Assembly (NCBI GenBank): GCA_963920525.1
Contig: OY986435.1
Coordinates: 301,395,908-301,459,907 of the forward strand
Origin: Dichetophora obliterata
Taxonomy: Eukaryota; Arthropoda; Insecta; Diptera; Sciomyzidae
Direction of reading: 5' to 3'
Length of the DNA stretch: 64,000 bases
Shown piece after piece: positions 1-10,894 of the stretch; the first letter of the stretch is position 1; each line of letters starts with the position of its first letter. Below the pieces are notes generated by a model. That model saw only the letters and a program-made list of their open reading frames with translations. It ran no database searches and was not told the origin of the DNA. Made by a program: the position numbers and the translations under genes.

Positions 1-304
1 TTTAAATCTTAATTTATTTCACTTGTTTTGTTTAAATACAATTTTAATCTTTTGCATTTGTCTAGAAAACAGTTTTATCTATTATTTATTTAGATTTTTT
101 GAAGCAATTTTATGAAAAATTACACCAACACACATAATTCGAACTAACTCCAAGACTGAAAAGCAGCGAAGAACAACAATCATAAATACCGATTCAAAAG
201 TCAAAAGCAACGAAGCCATTTTCGAAGCACAAAGAAAATATATATATGAAGAGATTTCGTCGATGTACCAGTGCATGGTAGAACAAGAAAAGGTATTGTT
301 ACTG
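1..304. other. AT-rich sequence, nothing recognised
   Basis: No conserved reading frame, RNA gene or clear inverted repeat is visible. Open frames here are short and made of low-complexity AT-rich codons. Confidence 0.6.
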
Positions 305-465
305 TGAGCTTAGACCGTCTGAACGAACGAAAAATTTATCGCGAACAATTTATTGCAATAAATGCTTCGTTCGGAGAACTGTTTAGACCGCACGAACATC
401 AATCGCTAACAAACATTGGCCGCTATATTGTACGTTCAGGCGGTGTAAACAGCAATTTGTGCATT
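305..465. repeat. GAACGAACG-rich short repeat, copy 1
   Basis: The stretch contains GAACGAACG, TTTATCGCGAACA, a TTCGTTCGG block, and ends with a GTTCAGGCGGTGTAAACAG segment. The same words recur in a rearranged order at 1270-1457 (TGTTTACACCGG, ATTCGCGATAAATTTAT, GTTCGTTCGGG, TTCAGGCAGTCTAAAC). Words near the two ends of this copy are inverted complements (GTCTGAACG versus CGTTCAGGC). This suggests a small MITE-like repeat whose exact ends I cannot fix. Confidence 0.4.
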
Positions 466-1269
466 TAGCCGAACATCAATAAATGCAGGGTTGATTACTC
501 CTTATTTTTATATTAGTACTAAAACTTATACTCCGTTTCTCAACAGCAAATGGTTTGCCACTCCATAACAATATATTACTCGTATTAGTTATTATAAAAA
601 GGACATTTCTTTAATTTAAGGGCCCATTTGAGTTTTGCAATGAACAAAAATGAAATGTTATCATATTTTTCATGTGTCAAAAAATTCCGTAAATTTTAAG
701 TCAATTAATTAAAAATTGCTACCGAATTGTATGCACTTGTTAAGCAAATACAATTGGTACTTTTAGTCGTTCGATTTTTATTTTAGAGAAGTACTTTTTA
801 TGTTATAACTTTAAGGAATCGCTTTTAGTCACAAATCGATTTTTCAACATTAATTTTAGTTAATATCACATTTTTATAAAATCTTCGATTAAAAACTCAA
901 AAAGATTCAGCAGAACCTAAAATATTTTTTTATTTTATTTGAACAAGCTCTTTTGCGAATTCCTGCTATATTAAATAATATTTGCTATCCATAAACTTAA
1001 AAATTTTGCATTAAAAGTATAAAAAAAATTAAAAAAATTACCTCAAATAAATAGTCGCTTTAAAATTAAATTTAAAATATAGGGTTTTTTCGCTTAAAAA
1101 ACTTTAATTGGCCTTTTACACAACACAATCATATTGCAGCGAAAGTTAACAGAACACTTAAAAAAACATAAATTACTACATATTTTAGTACTTTTCATAA
1201 ATTATTCTCTTAAGCTACTCCTCTTAGCTACTTTTCTGTTTTTAAACACTGCGCAACACCGGACTCGTA
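466..1269. other. AT-rich intergenic stretch
   Basis: Long A and T runs and no recognisable coding or structural element on either strand. The small open frames are low-complexity. Confidence 0.6.
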
Positions 1270-1457
1270 AAAAAAATCGAAGCTTGTTCGATCAGAGCGA
1301 ACGAAGGAATCTTCGTGCGTTCTCCCTAATTTACTGTTTACACCGGGCAAACATCATTCGCGATAAATTTATAGCGAACACTGTTCGTTCGGGCAAAGTG
1401 CTTAAACCGAGCGAACGAACGAGGTTTCTTTCGTTTGTTCAGGCAGTCTAAACGCAC
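1270..1457. repeat. GAACGAACG-rich short repeat, copy 2
   Basis: Counterpart of the repeat at 305-465, sharing several 10-15 base words including CGAACGAACGA, TTTACACCGGG and AGCGAACACTGTTCG. The right end (TTCAGGCAGTCTAAAC) is the inverted complement of the left end of copy 1. It may represent one arm of a larger element spanning 305-1457. Confidence 0.35.
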
Positions 1458-1483
1458 AGTTAGGACTGAACGTGTTTTTTTTA

Positions 1484-1655
1484 GCGGGGTTCACATGGTC
1501 CTACATGTTGTCACGCTTAGTGTGATGGCCTTGAATTTGAAACATTTCAAATTCATGGCAACATGTTGTCAGTCGGCTGTATCGAGCGTTCGAACGGTCA
1601 AATATGAGGCTTGTCTTACAATGCGTGACAACATGTAGGACCATGTGAACCCCGC
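1484..1655. mobile_element. 172-bp MITE, family A copy 1
   Basis: Perfect 33-bp terminal inverted repeats: 1484-1516 starts GCGGGGTTCACATGGTCC and 1623-1655 is its exact reverse complement. The core holds a smaller palindrome (GAATTTGAAACATTTCAAATTC). A longer relative with the same ends lies at 12568-13071. No coding capacity. The left flank ends in TA but the right flank is TT, so no clean TSD is visible. Non-autonomous DNA transposon; superfamily not determined. Confidence 0.85.
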
Positions 1656-1665
1656 TTTGCACAAC

Positions 1666-2500
1666 CCCACGCCTCGACAGGCAATTATTCATTGCATACC
1701 GTCTGTCAAACAACAAATATGGCCAATGGACACCACTCATTTGCCACAGTTAGCAATATATGGCATGAAAGATTAAATGCCTTGTATTGCCAAGATGGAG
1801 TTGGCAATGGGTTGTATTTTTTGTTGTTTCACAGGCCATTTTGCACTTTTCTTCAAAATTTTAAGTGTGTTTATCTTAAAAATTAAGTGGCGCGCAGAAG
1901 AAATTTAAAAAATAATTAATTTGACTAATAAATGACAAAATTATTTATTGATTTCAAAATAAAGGAAAGTTCATCCTTGCAAAATTGCCATTAGGGCCCC
2001 CCAAACGATACTACATGTTGGATGCACATGTAGTTCGATATAGTAACGAGACTTTTTTGGTTGCCCCAACACACATCAAACATTTGGGATGGACTTCATT
2101 ATTTTTTATGTTTCGAAGATTTATGTATTTAAGACATTTATTTTTATATTTTTAACTTTATATATTCCAAGCCACCACGATTTTAGGTAAAGATAGAAAA
2201 TTTGTTACGTTCGGCAGTTGCCGCGAGATGTGCTCCTCTAAAAAATTTTCGTCAAATTAAAAAATACACTAAGTTGGATGGCCACGCACACAAACGGAAC
2301 TATATGTCGAATGGACTTAGCAAAAAATCGCAAATTTTTGGTTTCCATCGGACGACTTGATTTTTTGCACACTAATGGTATTACATGTGTGATTACTTGA
2401 CAGATCGGATGGACATGTAGTACCGTTTGGGGGCCCTATTGCTTGTTAAGGAATTTGACAGATGGTAAGCAAGGAAAAATTGCCTGTCGAGACGTGTGGT
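1666..2500. mobile_element. TIR element with CTCGACAGGCAAT ends, host of a nested MITE
   Basis: Left arm CGCCTCGACAGGCAATTATT (from about 1670) is matched in inverse orientation by TTGCCTGTCGAGACG (ending about 2494). The similarity continues inward through a GCATACCGTCTGTCAAA / TTTGACAGATGGTAAGC block. Between the arms lies an independent MITE at 1994-2436. No transposase is seen. Ends are approximate because the outermost bases diverge. Confidence 0.6.
1994..2436. mobile_element. 443-bp MITE with GGGCCCCC ends, TA flanks
   Basis: Left end GGGCCCCCCAAACGATACTA and right end TAGTACCGTTTGGGGGCCC are inverted complements with a few mismatches. TA flanks both sides (1992-1993 and 2437-2438), as a 2-bp TSD would. 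The ACTACATGT word inside the left arm also occurs in the MITEs at 1484, 12568 and 49139. No coding capacity. Confidence 0.75.
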
Positions 2501-2707
2501 AAGGACCATAATGCCCAAAACTCTATAGCGCGTTAAGCCTGAAATATGACTCAAAAAAACAGATAGATTGTAGGTGTGTTCAGAAGATATGTTGAGGGGG
2601 AAAATAAATAGGACGAGCTAATACATTAGACCATACTTTGGGTCATACATTTATTTATACGAACTATAATAAATATTGTTTTCTATATTTTGCGTTTTTT
2701 TGAGGTT

Positions 2708-3352
2708 TGACATAAAGTCCATGGACATTATAGCGTTTTCAGACTGGAAAACTGCGTGATTTTTAACACAAATTGTTCACTTTTTATACATTAATTTTAA
2801 GAACTTATTAAAGTTTGGTATGTTTTCTGTATGTATGCAATTCTGTTTACAAAATTCTGCATTACAAAATTCTGTATTAGCAGAAAACTGTATTAAAAAA
2901 TTCTGTATGCCGAAATTCTGCAAAATATTGACTAAGAACAACTAAAGTAAATAAGCTTAAAATAACATTTTTCCGTACAAGGGCAAATAATTTAATCTTA
3001 AAACACACCTTTTTGTATCCCAAATAAAAATAAAATGCTGTAAATGGAGAGTAGACTTTTTGAGAGCAAAATTTTTAAAAACAGTATATTGAAATAAAGG
3101 AAAATTACACAAACAGTATTTTGAAAATACTGTAAAAATTACAGCATTTTGACAATACAGACTTTTGAGAAGCAAAATACTGACCCGCTCCCAAATTATT
3201 ATTTTATGATAAAAAGATTTGCTCTTATACGGAATTTTGTTTTTGACATATTAAACTGATATTTTTCATGAAAAATTTGATATATATAACGTGTTCAGTA
3301 AAATTGTTTAAAATAAAATTTCTATGGACTTTATGTCCGTGGACGTTATGTC
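2708..3352. mobile_element. TIR element with GACATAAAGTCC ends
   Basis: The left end GACATAAAGTCCATGGACAT (2708) matches in inverse the right end, where GGACTTTATGTCC is followed by GTGGACGTTATGTC (to 3352). The right end appears to carry the word twice. The interior is AT-rich and contains iterations of AAAATTCTGTATTA (about 2830-2930) and CAGTATTTTG words (about 3100-3180). No protein-coding frame. Probably a non-autonomous DNA element of ~645 bp. Confidence 0.5.
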
Positions 3353-3379
3353 ATCCCACCATTTTTACAACATGAGATC

Positions 3380-4290
3380 TGTTGTTTAAATGCGTTCGTA
3401 TATGCTTATTTGCCGTCCCTCGTATGCTCATATCGTTCATCATATTCAGCAACCTTTCATTGCCGAAACTATTTCCTTTTCATCCAACGCATCATTTTTT
3501 TCCCCTGGAGATTGTGATTGCAGACTCCGTGCCACTGCTCGTCAGGAAAGCAAACTTGTTGCTATCAAACCGGATTGAAGAGTTGATGAAATTGTCTATT
3601 CTGTTATCAATCGCCTTTTCAAACACTTTACTGACTGCACTGAGCACAGAAATCAGCCTATAGTTTTTACAGTTGTCTTTTCTTCCTTTTTTTGCATAGG
3701 CGTTATGATAGCTTTTTTAAGGCTATTTGGGAAGACCCCTGTTGTAAAAAATTTGCTTACTATATTAGCCAAAATGTTTGATATTGCTGTTGAGAGTAAT
3801 TTTAGGTCCTTAAACGATATATCATCTGCGCCTTTCGCCGCATTACTGTTAAGCTTAGTAATAATATGGTGTATTTCTTAATGTGTAATTGGTTTAAGAA
3901 AAATATATTTTTAATTGTATATATTTGGTGGCGTAAGTGCATTTGCTATACTTTTTGCTGTTTGTTGCTGCTTGATTGACGAATTTATTAAAACAGTTTG
4001 CAGTGTTTATTTTGTCTATGTTTTTGTGTTTTTGATTATTTTTTGAGCTTGATGTTTCTTCTCTATTCTTTATTTTTGTGTTTATTATATTCCATAATTT
4101 TCTTAAATTGTTTCCAGACCTTTTTTATTTGTTCATTTATGTGTTTTTTTTTACTTTTTATAAGTAATTCTACTTCTTTCAGAATTTTTTTACATTCCGC
4201 TTGGTTATTGAGATCATTTTAAGTTGTTGTAGTTCAGCTGTGATCCAGTTGTTGTCACGGGTTCTAGTTTTGATGGTTTTAGTGCATGCT
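3380..4290 (-). pseudogene. LINE ORF2 fragment (endonuclease-RT linker and RT start)
   Basis: Read on the minus strand in shifting frames, about 4285-3385. First comes a linker segment with DNNWITAELQQLK and KKHINEQIKKVWKQFKK, then ADDISFKDLKLLS, FPNSLKKAIITPMQKK, YRLISVLSAVSKVFEKAID and FLTSSGTESAI. This order (inter-domain helices, then the 'YRPISvLS..sKvfEk' block and a '..SGTE.AI' block) is that of the N-terminal half of non-LTR reverse transcriptases of the Jockey/CR1 type. The fragment stops before the catalytic YADD motif and has several frameshifts and stops, so it is dead. It could belong to the same family as the LINE at 43255-45312, which preserves the complementary C-terminal half; that is untested. 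Confidence 0.75.
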
Positions 4291-4439
4291 ACTTTTGCAG
4301 TTTGTATAATTTGTATTATATTGTTATTTATTTTAAATATGTGTACTTGATCACTGAATTAGTCTGTTTTAAGAAATTATTATTAACATCTGCAAGAAAA
4401 ATACAGTTTGTGGTGCTAAACAGTTTTAATTTTGCCAAA

Positions 4440-4617
4440 TGTACATTACAATTTTGTGCCCCAACTGTATGGTCACACACAAAAGCTGCTCCATTCCTAT
4501 TGGCTTGTTCATGGCATTGTCATAGGTTGCAGATTTTGTATGACCTGTCAACTTTGTTTTGACAGTTTCCGTCACCGGCTCTCCGCCCTAACACTACCTT
4601 GTCTATTCTTACCATGA
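4440..4617. mobile_element. CATGG-type hAT MITE, 5'-truncated copy
   Basis: The right half closely follows the intact copy at 18060-18274: GGTTGCAGATTTTGTATGA, a GTCAACT..TTTTGACAGTTT block, CACCGGCTCTCC, then CTAACACTACCTTGTCTA and a CATG terminus. The matching left terminus (CATGGTA..GACAAGGTAG) is absent upstream, so the left end is lost or degenerate. Confidence 0.6.
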
Positions 4618-4860
4618 CACAGGCGAGATCTCTTTAGATTTACTCTCTTTGCGGTGTTTTATAGATTCCAGTAGAAGAAACGCTACAAAAATGGTGCAAA
4701 GACAGAATGACGACCACAAAGTGAACTGTCAAAAATGTTGACATCTGAGTACAGATGGCGTTGTCACGGTTGCAAAATATAGTGCTGGATAATGTTCGCG
4801 AAGTACTAGCCTTCACGTAGAACTAAAGTGTGCACTCACCTTAGCTGCTTCTTTACTTAA
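4618..4860. other. Unassigned sequence between MITEs
   Basis: Nothing recognisable. Contains scattered TGTCAAA-type words like those inside the CATGG MITEs, possibly more of the same debris. Confidence 0.4.
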
Positions 4861-5107
4861 CATAACGTATCCACGAGGCATATCACATGCCATCATATAC
4901 ATCAAGGCATGGGCACCAATTGTCAAAATATGCCACAGTATTTGTCCATTAAAATTCAGGTATGCAGTACATGAGATAGGTGCCATGAAATAAATCGTGG
5001 CATATATCGCAGAGCATAAGATATGCCATGGCTTAGGCGGTTTCCACGAGATTTTTCGATGCCTTGATGTAAATTATGGCATGTGCTATGCCCCGTGAGA
5101 CGGTATG
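4861..5107. mobile_element. 247-bp MITE with TAA TSD (PIF/Harbinger-like)
   Basis: TAA lies immediately on both sides (4858-4860 and 5108-5110). The arms are inverted: the left runs CATAACGTATCCACGAGGCA then CACATGCCAT and ACATCAAGGCAT, and the right gives the complement in reverse order. Three-base TWA duplications with TIRs are the hallmark of PIF/Harbinger elements; the assignment rests on that alone. Confidence 0.75.
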
Positions 5108-6334
5108 TAAAGGTGCCCCAGACCATGGCGAATAATAAGGTAGGGTGAGTATCTGTGACAAGACCTATCGTTAATTTTAAAGTGTGTTTTAGAGATGCCA
5201 GTTTTCTTTATTAATGTTATTTCTTGCAAAAGAAATTTTATGAAGGGTAAATAAGATTAGATGACTTTATTCCACGTTGTCCGACAAATTGCATAACTTC
5301 TTTTTGGCATTTTTAGAATTTTAAAAGTTATTAAAACTTATGTAACTTCACACAAAATTCTCTGTGAAAACCACAAATACGCGTTTATAAAACCAAGAAT
5401 AAATTTGAAGTGAAAGGCTCAAGCTGGATTATAATATGCAAAAATATTTCGCAGAATAAGTCCGCTTCGAGCTTGCCTTAAACAAAAAAACCTGTACTTC
5501 CCCGTTTTGAAGCATTGTTACATAACACTAGGTAGTTAGTGGTAATGGAAATTTATTTTGGTAATGGAAAAATAATGGTAATGGAAAATGCCTATCTATG
5601 CCTACTATATACATATATGACAAATGCCAGTTAAATTATTTTTTTCTTTTTAGTTCACGCTTTGTTTTAAATAAAAGTTTATTTTGAAAAAAATTTTTAC
5701 TTCTTATTTATTTTATTACGAAAAGAACGAAAAAAATTATTTCAAAATTACACTTAAATAACCTAAAAAACCATAAAATGCTCTTAAAATTAAAAATGTC
5801 AAAAATTACAATAAAATAATTTTAAAACCGCTGAAAATAACCAAAAAATGCCCTAACTCTCGAAAATGACCTGAAAACTAAAAACCGATGAAAAATTACG
5901 TAAAAATGACCTAAAAACTTCTCATATTTGGAATTTAGGATACATAAATGGACGTTCTAAATAGCCAGGAAATGTCTTAGAAGCAGCAGAAAAAGATGAC
6001 ATGTCATCGAAACCCTAGCCCTGGTAATGATCATTGCAAGTTCTACAACAGCTTTAATTACTTGTCGAAACCTGCAATAAATCGCTCAAAGAATACGTGT
6101 GTATTACTTTGACATTATGGGTTAATTCACCTAATAGAAATTATATATGGGCATTCCCAAACAGGCGTTACGTACAATTTGTACGAAAATGTAGTATAAA
6201 AACAGAATTGAAAAGTTTAATTTTTTATTTGCGTAGGTTATTTTATATTTGCGTAGCAATTAAGAAGCACTATATTAAGTTAAAACAATGACAACAATTG
6301 ACCCTAAGGATTTAAAAATAGAAGCAAAAATATG
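5108..6334. other. AT-rich stretch with GGTAATGGAAA iterations
   Basis: No gene recognised. At about 5540-5590 the word GGTAATGGAAA is iterated three times. The rest is A/T-rich with short uninformative frames, including 6097-6291, which has no recognisable domain. Confidence 0.5.
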
Positions 6335-6530
6335 TGCTGGCGTTACTTAACAAAAAACAGAAGTGATTTTTGACTTGGATTGAAAAAATTTAAAAACTTT
6401 GAATTGGGCAAGACTTTTTGTATGCAACTTTCTTTAGAAAAGTTTAAAATAACATAAGTTTAATTCCCAAGTGATCAAATTTAAAAACTTCTGTTTTTTA
6501 TTAGCTTTTTTATCCGACGTTAAGTTACTT
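6335..6530. repeat. Degenerate hairpin (possible MITE)
   Basis: GTTACTTAACAAAAAACAGA (about 6343) and TTTTGACTTGG pair with CCAAGTGATCAAA and CTTCTGTTTTTTATTAG plus CGTTAAGTTACTT (to about 6530). Arms of ~40-50 bp with several indels. No TSD seen. Confidence 0.4.
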
Positions 6531-6974
6531 AAATTTTCTTTGAAGTTTAATTGGGTAATTAATTAATTAGGTAGTTAGGTATTTATGTAATTAAGTAACA
6601 AATTTAATATATTGTCCTTTCCTTGCCTCGACCACTTTTTCATTATTTTTATCCAAGGCCTTCCATTTTTACTAAAACAAAAAAGTTTACGAAACATTTA
6701 CGAAAAAGAAAACCTTCATTTGTTAAAAAGTGCAGACGATTTCATTATCATATTTAATGAATTTATGTAAAAATGGTTTAAATTAATGAAATTAAGATGT
6801 TTCTCTTAGATAATATTATAAAATAATAAGTTTTTACTGAGTTTTAACTGCTTGGTCACGGTAGACTTTTCTGTGGAAATGCCCATACATTATTTTAACA
6901 TTTGTTTTTGTTGTAACCGGTTTCTTTAAAATGCTGAAGATCTGTAAGATTAAACGTGAATTTTCGTTTAACAT
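6531..6974. other. AT-rich stretch, nothing recognised
   Basis: No conserved frame or repeat structure detected by eye. Confidence 0.5.
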
Positions 6975-7212
6975 ATCCAACCCAATTATGAATGATTTTT
7001 ACCGGGGAATCGGAAATGAAAAGGGAGTTTTCATTTTTAGGATAGCAAATAAAGATATCACATAATTTTTTACACTCATAACTATTGATGGTTAACGAAC
7101 AAATAGCATTTAAATGGCATTTAAAATTTCCAAAATGTTTTTGAACTTTATCTTAAAAATAAAAAATCCCTTTTCCGATTCCCCGGGAAAAATAATTCAG
7201 AATTGGGCTGAT
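6975..7212. mobile_element. Hairpin MITE downstream of TfIIA-S, number 1
   Basis: Left arm CCAACCCAATTATGAATGAT, then ACCGGGGAATCGGAAATGAA, is mirrored by TCCCTTTTCCGATTCCCCGG and AATAATTCAGAATTGGGCTG. Arms are about 50 bp around an AT-rich loop. No coding capacity. Confidence 0.65.
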
Positions 7213-7331
7213 CGTCGTTACAAAAGTGAACTTGCGAATCTGAAAAATTAAATTTTCATTTGTATTGCAAATTCTATGGAAAATTAAAAATGAAATTTTT
7301 TGATTCACAAGTTCACTTTTGTGCCGACGAT
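7210..7331. mobile_element. Hairpin MITE downstream of TfIIA-S, number 2
   Basis: ATCGTCGTTACAAAAGTGAA (7210) is the inverse of TTCACTTTTGTGCCGACGAT (ending 7331), with a second inner pairing around AAAATTAAATTTTCATTT / AAATGAAATTTTTT. About 120 bp in total, adjoining the previous hairpin. Confidence 0.6.
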
Positions 7332-7617
7332 ATAATTCAAATTCTTTTACGATGGAAACTTAAAATATAATTTTTAAACAAGTGTTAGCAAGCTTTGTTG
7401 AATTTTCATTTTTATTAATAGTTATGATTGTTGGTGAATAAGAAGTGGATAATGAACAAAATATAGAAGATTTAAATATGAAAAAATAATGCAGATTACA
7501 AATAAAATTTACACGTAAACACACACATTCATACACACACAGACGCATACTGGCCAACATGCCACTCGGAACAGTCCGAAAGAAGAGGCAGCGTTTTTCC
7601 TAACACTTGTTATCAAG
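7332..7617. other. 3' flank of TfIIA-S
   Basis: Downstream region of the minus-strand TfIIA-S gene. AT-rich with an interrupted ACACAC tract (about 7512-7540). A second AATAAA on the minus strand lies at 7411-7416 and could serve as a distal polyadenylation signal. Confidence 0.45.
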
Positions 7618-7623
7618 TTTATT
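7618..7623 (-). other. Candidate polyadenylation signal of TfIIA-S
   Basis: AATAAA on the minus strand, 9 bases after the stop codon. If used, the 3' UTR would be very short; the alternative at 7411-7416 would give one of about 220-240 bases. Chosen by motif only. Confidence 0.4.
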
Positions 7624-7631
7624 TGTTGCTT

Positions 7632-8028
7632 TTATCCATTGAACTCGCCACTTTTGCCATCGCAAGCCACTATCTTCACCTTATCGACTTTAGCGAATTC
7701 GTGCACCTCGCGGAACTCCACATCATTTAACATCAGAGTCCAGACATTATCGCAGAATCGATAGGTATTCAGCTTGTTGGCCTTAAATGTGACGCGCGCC
7801 TTCACACGCTGGTTGAGAGCAGTATTGATGCATTTATCGAATTGCAACAGAACCTTGAATGCCAGTGCCGGAGTGATTTGTCCGTACTTGAAGGATGATT
7901 AAAATAAAAAATTTAATAGTTCCCAATAGGAGGGCCAAAGTACTATTGATACTCACTTGTATGAGTTCGTCTAGACTCTCTTGCAGGGTGTTGCCCAAAG
8001 TAGTGTTTCTATACAATTGATACGACAT
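7632..8028 (-). CDS. TfIIA-S: TFIIA gamma (small) subunit, two exons
   Basis: Small subunit of basal factor TFIIA, which binds TBP at core promoters and stabilises the TBP-TATA complex for RNA polymerase II in the nucleus. Exon 1 is 8028-7957 (24 codons, [20 protein letters not shown] onward). A 70-bp intron at 7956-7887 has donor GTGAGT and acceptor TTCAAG. Exon 2 is 7886-7632 (84 codons plus TAA). The splice is phase 0 and joins ELIQ to [11 protein letters not shown], giving 108 residues; I recall 106 for the Drosophila protein. The N-terminal four-helix part is followed by the beta-barrel half, with [19 protein letters not shown] and [13 protein letters not shown], both strongly conserved in the family. 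An A lies at -3 of the ATG (GATCAAGAATG). No TATA box is evident upstream. The frame is intact, with no sign of pseudogenisation. It is the only host gene I can name here and lies between MITEs. Confidence 0.96.
7887..7956 (-). other. TfIIA-S: TfIIA-S intron
   Basis: A 70-bp AT-rich intron with GT (7956-7955) and AG (7888-7887) ends and a T-rich 3' half. Its size is typical of short fly introns. Reading through it would replace the conserved YGQITP segment with a non-homologous run. Confidence 0.93.
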
Positions 8029-8443
8029 TCTTGATCAGATATTGTAATTATTTTGTTGGTTAAATAAACAATGATTGTTATTTTGCAAAGAAATTCAAGT
8101 TGAAAATGTTGTTTCCATATGGCAAACTTGGATCAAGGCACGCTATCTGTCAAAAATTTCAGGTGTGTAGTGAAGTTAGCTGCATTTCGTTGGGGGTATG
8201 TTCATCTGTTGACATTTTCAACAACGCCTAAGTACACTGTATAAGAAAACCTGTTTTAAATCTATATTTTTATTTATTATCTATATTAATACAAGTATAT
8301 GTATTTTTTTTTCATAAATTATTAGTTTACACATCAAAGAATATGTATCTCAAGTTTTAAAGCGTCAGATGCTGTCATGTTATACGAGCGCTCTAAGCGA
8401 TTCCAATACGCTAAACTCTTTATAAAATAAACAAAAACTCTTA
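8029..8443. other. 5' flank of TfIIA-S
   Basis: Contains the presumed promoter and 5' UTR of TfIIA-S. I see no TATA box or other certain promoter element. Beyond about 8250 the sequence becomes AT-rich and then meets the MITE at 8444. Confidence 0.4.
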
Positions 8444-8869
8444 AGGCTTGATTACCCAAACGTAACGTGAGGTGGCGCAGCGGGATGTAGCGTAGTGCGA
8501 CGTTGCCTCGAGGATAAGCGATTACCGAAATCGTATTCCAACGTAGTGCAGGTGGCGTAGTGCAGGGCACTCATTTTATTCTAGTAGGCTTATTTACTTC
8601 TCCTCGTCAATAAAAGATTGCATTCTTTCTTATATAGTATTAAAATTTACAATAATGTGAAGTTAAACAAATTTTTCGCTTGTAACACAGCTGTCGAACT
8701 GCCAAAAATCGTAACGTTGCGTAGAAATCTATTTTCTACAGACTTCTACGCTGCGTCACGCCACGTTACGATTTTGGTAACGACTTGTACACATTTATCA
8801 TTAAACAGATTTTAGCTTGACAATTGGCAACGTCGCGCTACGTTACCTTACGCTTGAGTAATACAGCCT
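8444..8869. mobile_element. 426-bp MITE with TTA TSD (PIF/Harbinger-like)
   Basis: TTA on both sides (8441-8443 and 8870-8872). Left end AGGCTTGATTACCCAAACGT matches the inverse of GCTTGAGTAATACAGCCT at the right. The interior is rich in CGTA/TACG words (GTAACGT, GTAGCGTAGTGCG), repeated in both orientations. Lies about 420 bp upstream of the TfIIA-S start codon. Confidence 0.8.
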
Positions 8870-8899
8870 TTAAAATCAGAAGTTTACACTATTCATACC

Positions 8900-10452
8900 T
8901 AATGTTACCAACTATACTTACTTATTAAGTATCATACTTATTTTCAGCTTCATATACTTACTAAAATTCCATACTTATAAGTATACTTACTTTTAAAATT
9001 TATACTTAATTATGCTTACTTTTCAGTTCCGGTTGAACGTTTTTGTTTGCAAAATCGAAAAAGTTTGAAAATTGTAATCAACAGCGTTAAAAATATAAAC
9101 TTTGGAGTCAATTCTATTTTGAAAAAATAATATTGAATACAGCTGTGTCGATTTTTACAATTTTTTAAAGACAAAACCTGATATATTAAGGGTGTAGTCT
9201 AGTTCGTCGGCTAAAAATAGGCTATTTTTGGAAATTTCTCGTGAGCTTGCTATGAAAGGTATGTTTAAATAAGTTTTTAGGAATGATAAATGAAGTCTTA
9301 AATTACAAAAATAAAAAAAATTTTATTAATGTTTTTTAATAATTTGGAGGCAGGTTGGCACCACACGATATCTCGGCATCTGTTTATCTGAAACAAAAAA
9401 CCGAAATGTTTTAGATTTAATATGACAAAAACTGTTATTAAACTATTTAAACTAATGAACTATTTAAAAAATAGACCATTGATATTCATTTTTAGCAATT
9501 GTTGTTAACTTTAACAAAAACCAAAATAAATGAAAAAATAATTTTTTTCGCTGTTATTTGTAAAAAAATATAGTAAATATCAATCTTTTAACACGATTAT
9601 AGTCGATTTTGTAAGTAGTTTTGTGTTAAATACGTAGGTAAAATTTCAGAAGAATGAGCCTACGGGTTCCGGAGAAATAGTGTGGGGTGTTCGTGAAAAG
9701 TAGTTTTGAGAAAAACGCTCTTAAAATTTTTTAAATGCGTTCTAACATGAGCTCAGGTAGAGTAAGCTTTGGGTTGAAAAAAATTACTTATACTGCTCGG
9801 ATCTTCATAAAAATTTAAAACAATATTCTTAGATACATATACATTCGAAAAATGTAGAAAAAAGAAAAAAATTTTCGAAAGTGACCAATTAGACTTCACC
9901 CTTAAATAAAATTTACAGCCAAGACAAATACGATTTCAAGCAAAAAGAAAAAAACAAATTAATATAGCGCTTCAATTCAGTAACAGTGAGAGCGAATAAT
10001 GACAACTTTTCTTTGGTCTCTGCATACATTTGAATGTGATTTTTTTTTTATATAACTACTTTGAAAGTGCGTATAACTTTTGACTTTTTGTTATGCTTTT
10101 GTTGTTTGTTTTTAAACTATTTTATGTATTAGAAATATATATGAATTTCAAATATATAATATTAATATTTTGTTTTTTTTTTATCTAAAGACTTTTTGGT
10201 TTTAGACAGATTGCATACACAAAACTTTTTAAGGAAAACAAAAAGAAGGTGTGAAATATTTAAAGAATATTCTGGGTTCTATTGATTTTAACATAAATTA
10301 GTAAATTATATCAAAAAAATATTCAATTTATTTTTCTAAGGTAAAATACTTACTTATACTTATTTTAAAAAAATATACTTACTAATACTTACTTTTCAGT
10401 GTTCTAAGAAGCAAATATACTTATTTTTTTATAACATGAGCTGGTAGCATTA
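8900..10452 (+). mobile_element. 1,553-bp hAT-like non-autonomous element, copy 1
   Basis: A perfect 8-bp TSD, TTCATACC, flanks it (8892-8899 and 10453-10460). Ends are TAATGTTACCAACT and, inverted, TAATGCTACCAGCTC. Subterminal regions at both ends are dense in TACTTA/TAAGTA words. No transposase frame is visible in the AT-rich interior. An 8-bp TSD with short TIRs and subterminal repeats fits the hAT superfamily. A second copy lies inverted at 14473-15926. Confidence 0.88.
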
Positions 10453-10584
10453 TTCATACCCCTTTTCAACCAACCTCTATGGGTAGTGCACGGACTTGAA
10501 AAAATGTTTAGTGATAGATTGGACTCAAAAATGTGGTAGATTGAAATAAAATGTGGCAGATTTGATATTTCATATAACAACTTT

Positions 10585-10819
10585 ATATCGTCGCTGCGCC
10601 TACAAAAATGGTTGTGTGATTTTTGTAAATTTTTTTCTTGTATATTTTATTAACATATTTCTGCATTTACCGTTTTTTTAGATCTCTTTTGGCTCAGAAG
10701 TGATCAAAGCAACTATGTGCTCGCAGTTGTAGAAATGCTCTGTAAAAAAGAACTTTTTTGGCTCTGTTGAAAAGTTGCTGAAAAACATATAACCATTTTT
10801 GTAGCCGCAGCGACGATAT
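10585..10819. mobile_element. 235-bp MITE with ATATCGTCGCTGCG ends
   Basis: Left ATATCGTCGCTGCGCCTACA then AAAATGGTTGTG; right, inverted, ATATCGTCGCTGCGGCTACA then AAAATGGTTATA. No convincing TSD. AT-rich core. Confidence 0.7.
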
Positions 10820-10894
10820 GTCTTTTTTTAAAAAATAATATGCATAACACAGTTCACAATAACATAAATAGTATATATATTCAATACAAAAATA

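Noticed and set aside
3382..3663. Plus-strand frames over the LINE fragment
   Set aside because: They are the reverse of the minus-strand RT blocks, which carry the recognisable motifs.
8441..8872. A TfIIA-S enhancer made of CGTAACG words
   Set aside because: The words are explained by the TIR arms of a MITE with a TTA duplication.
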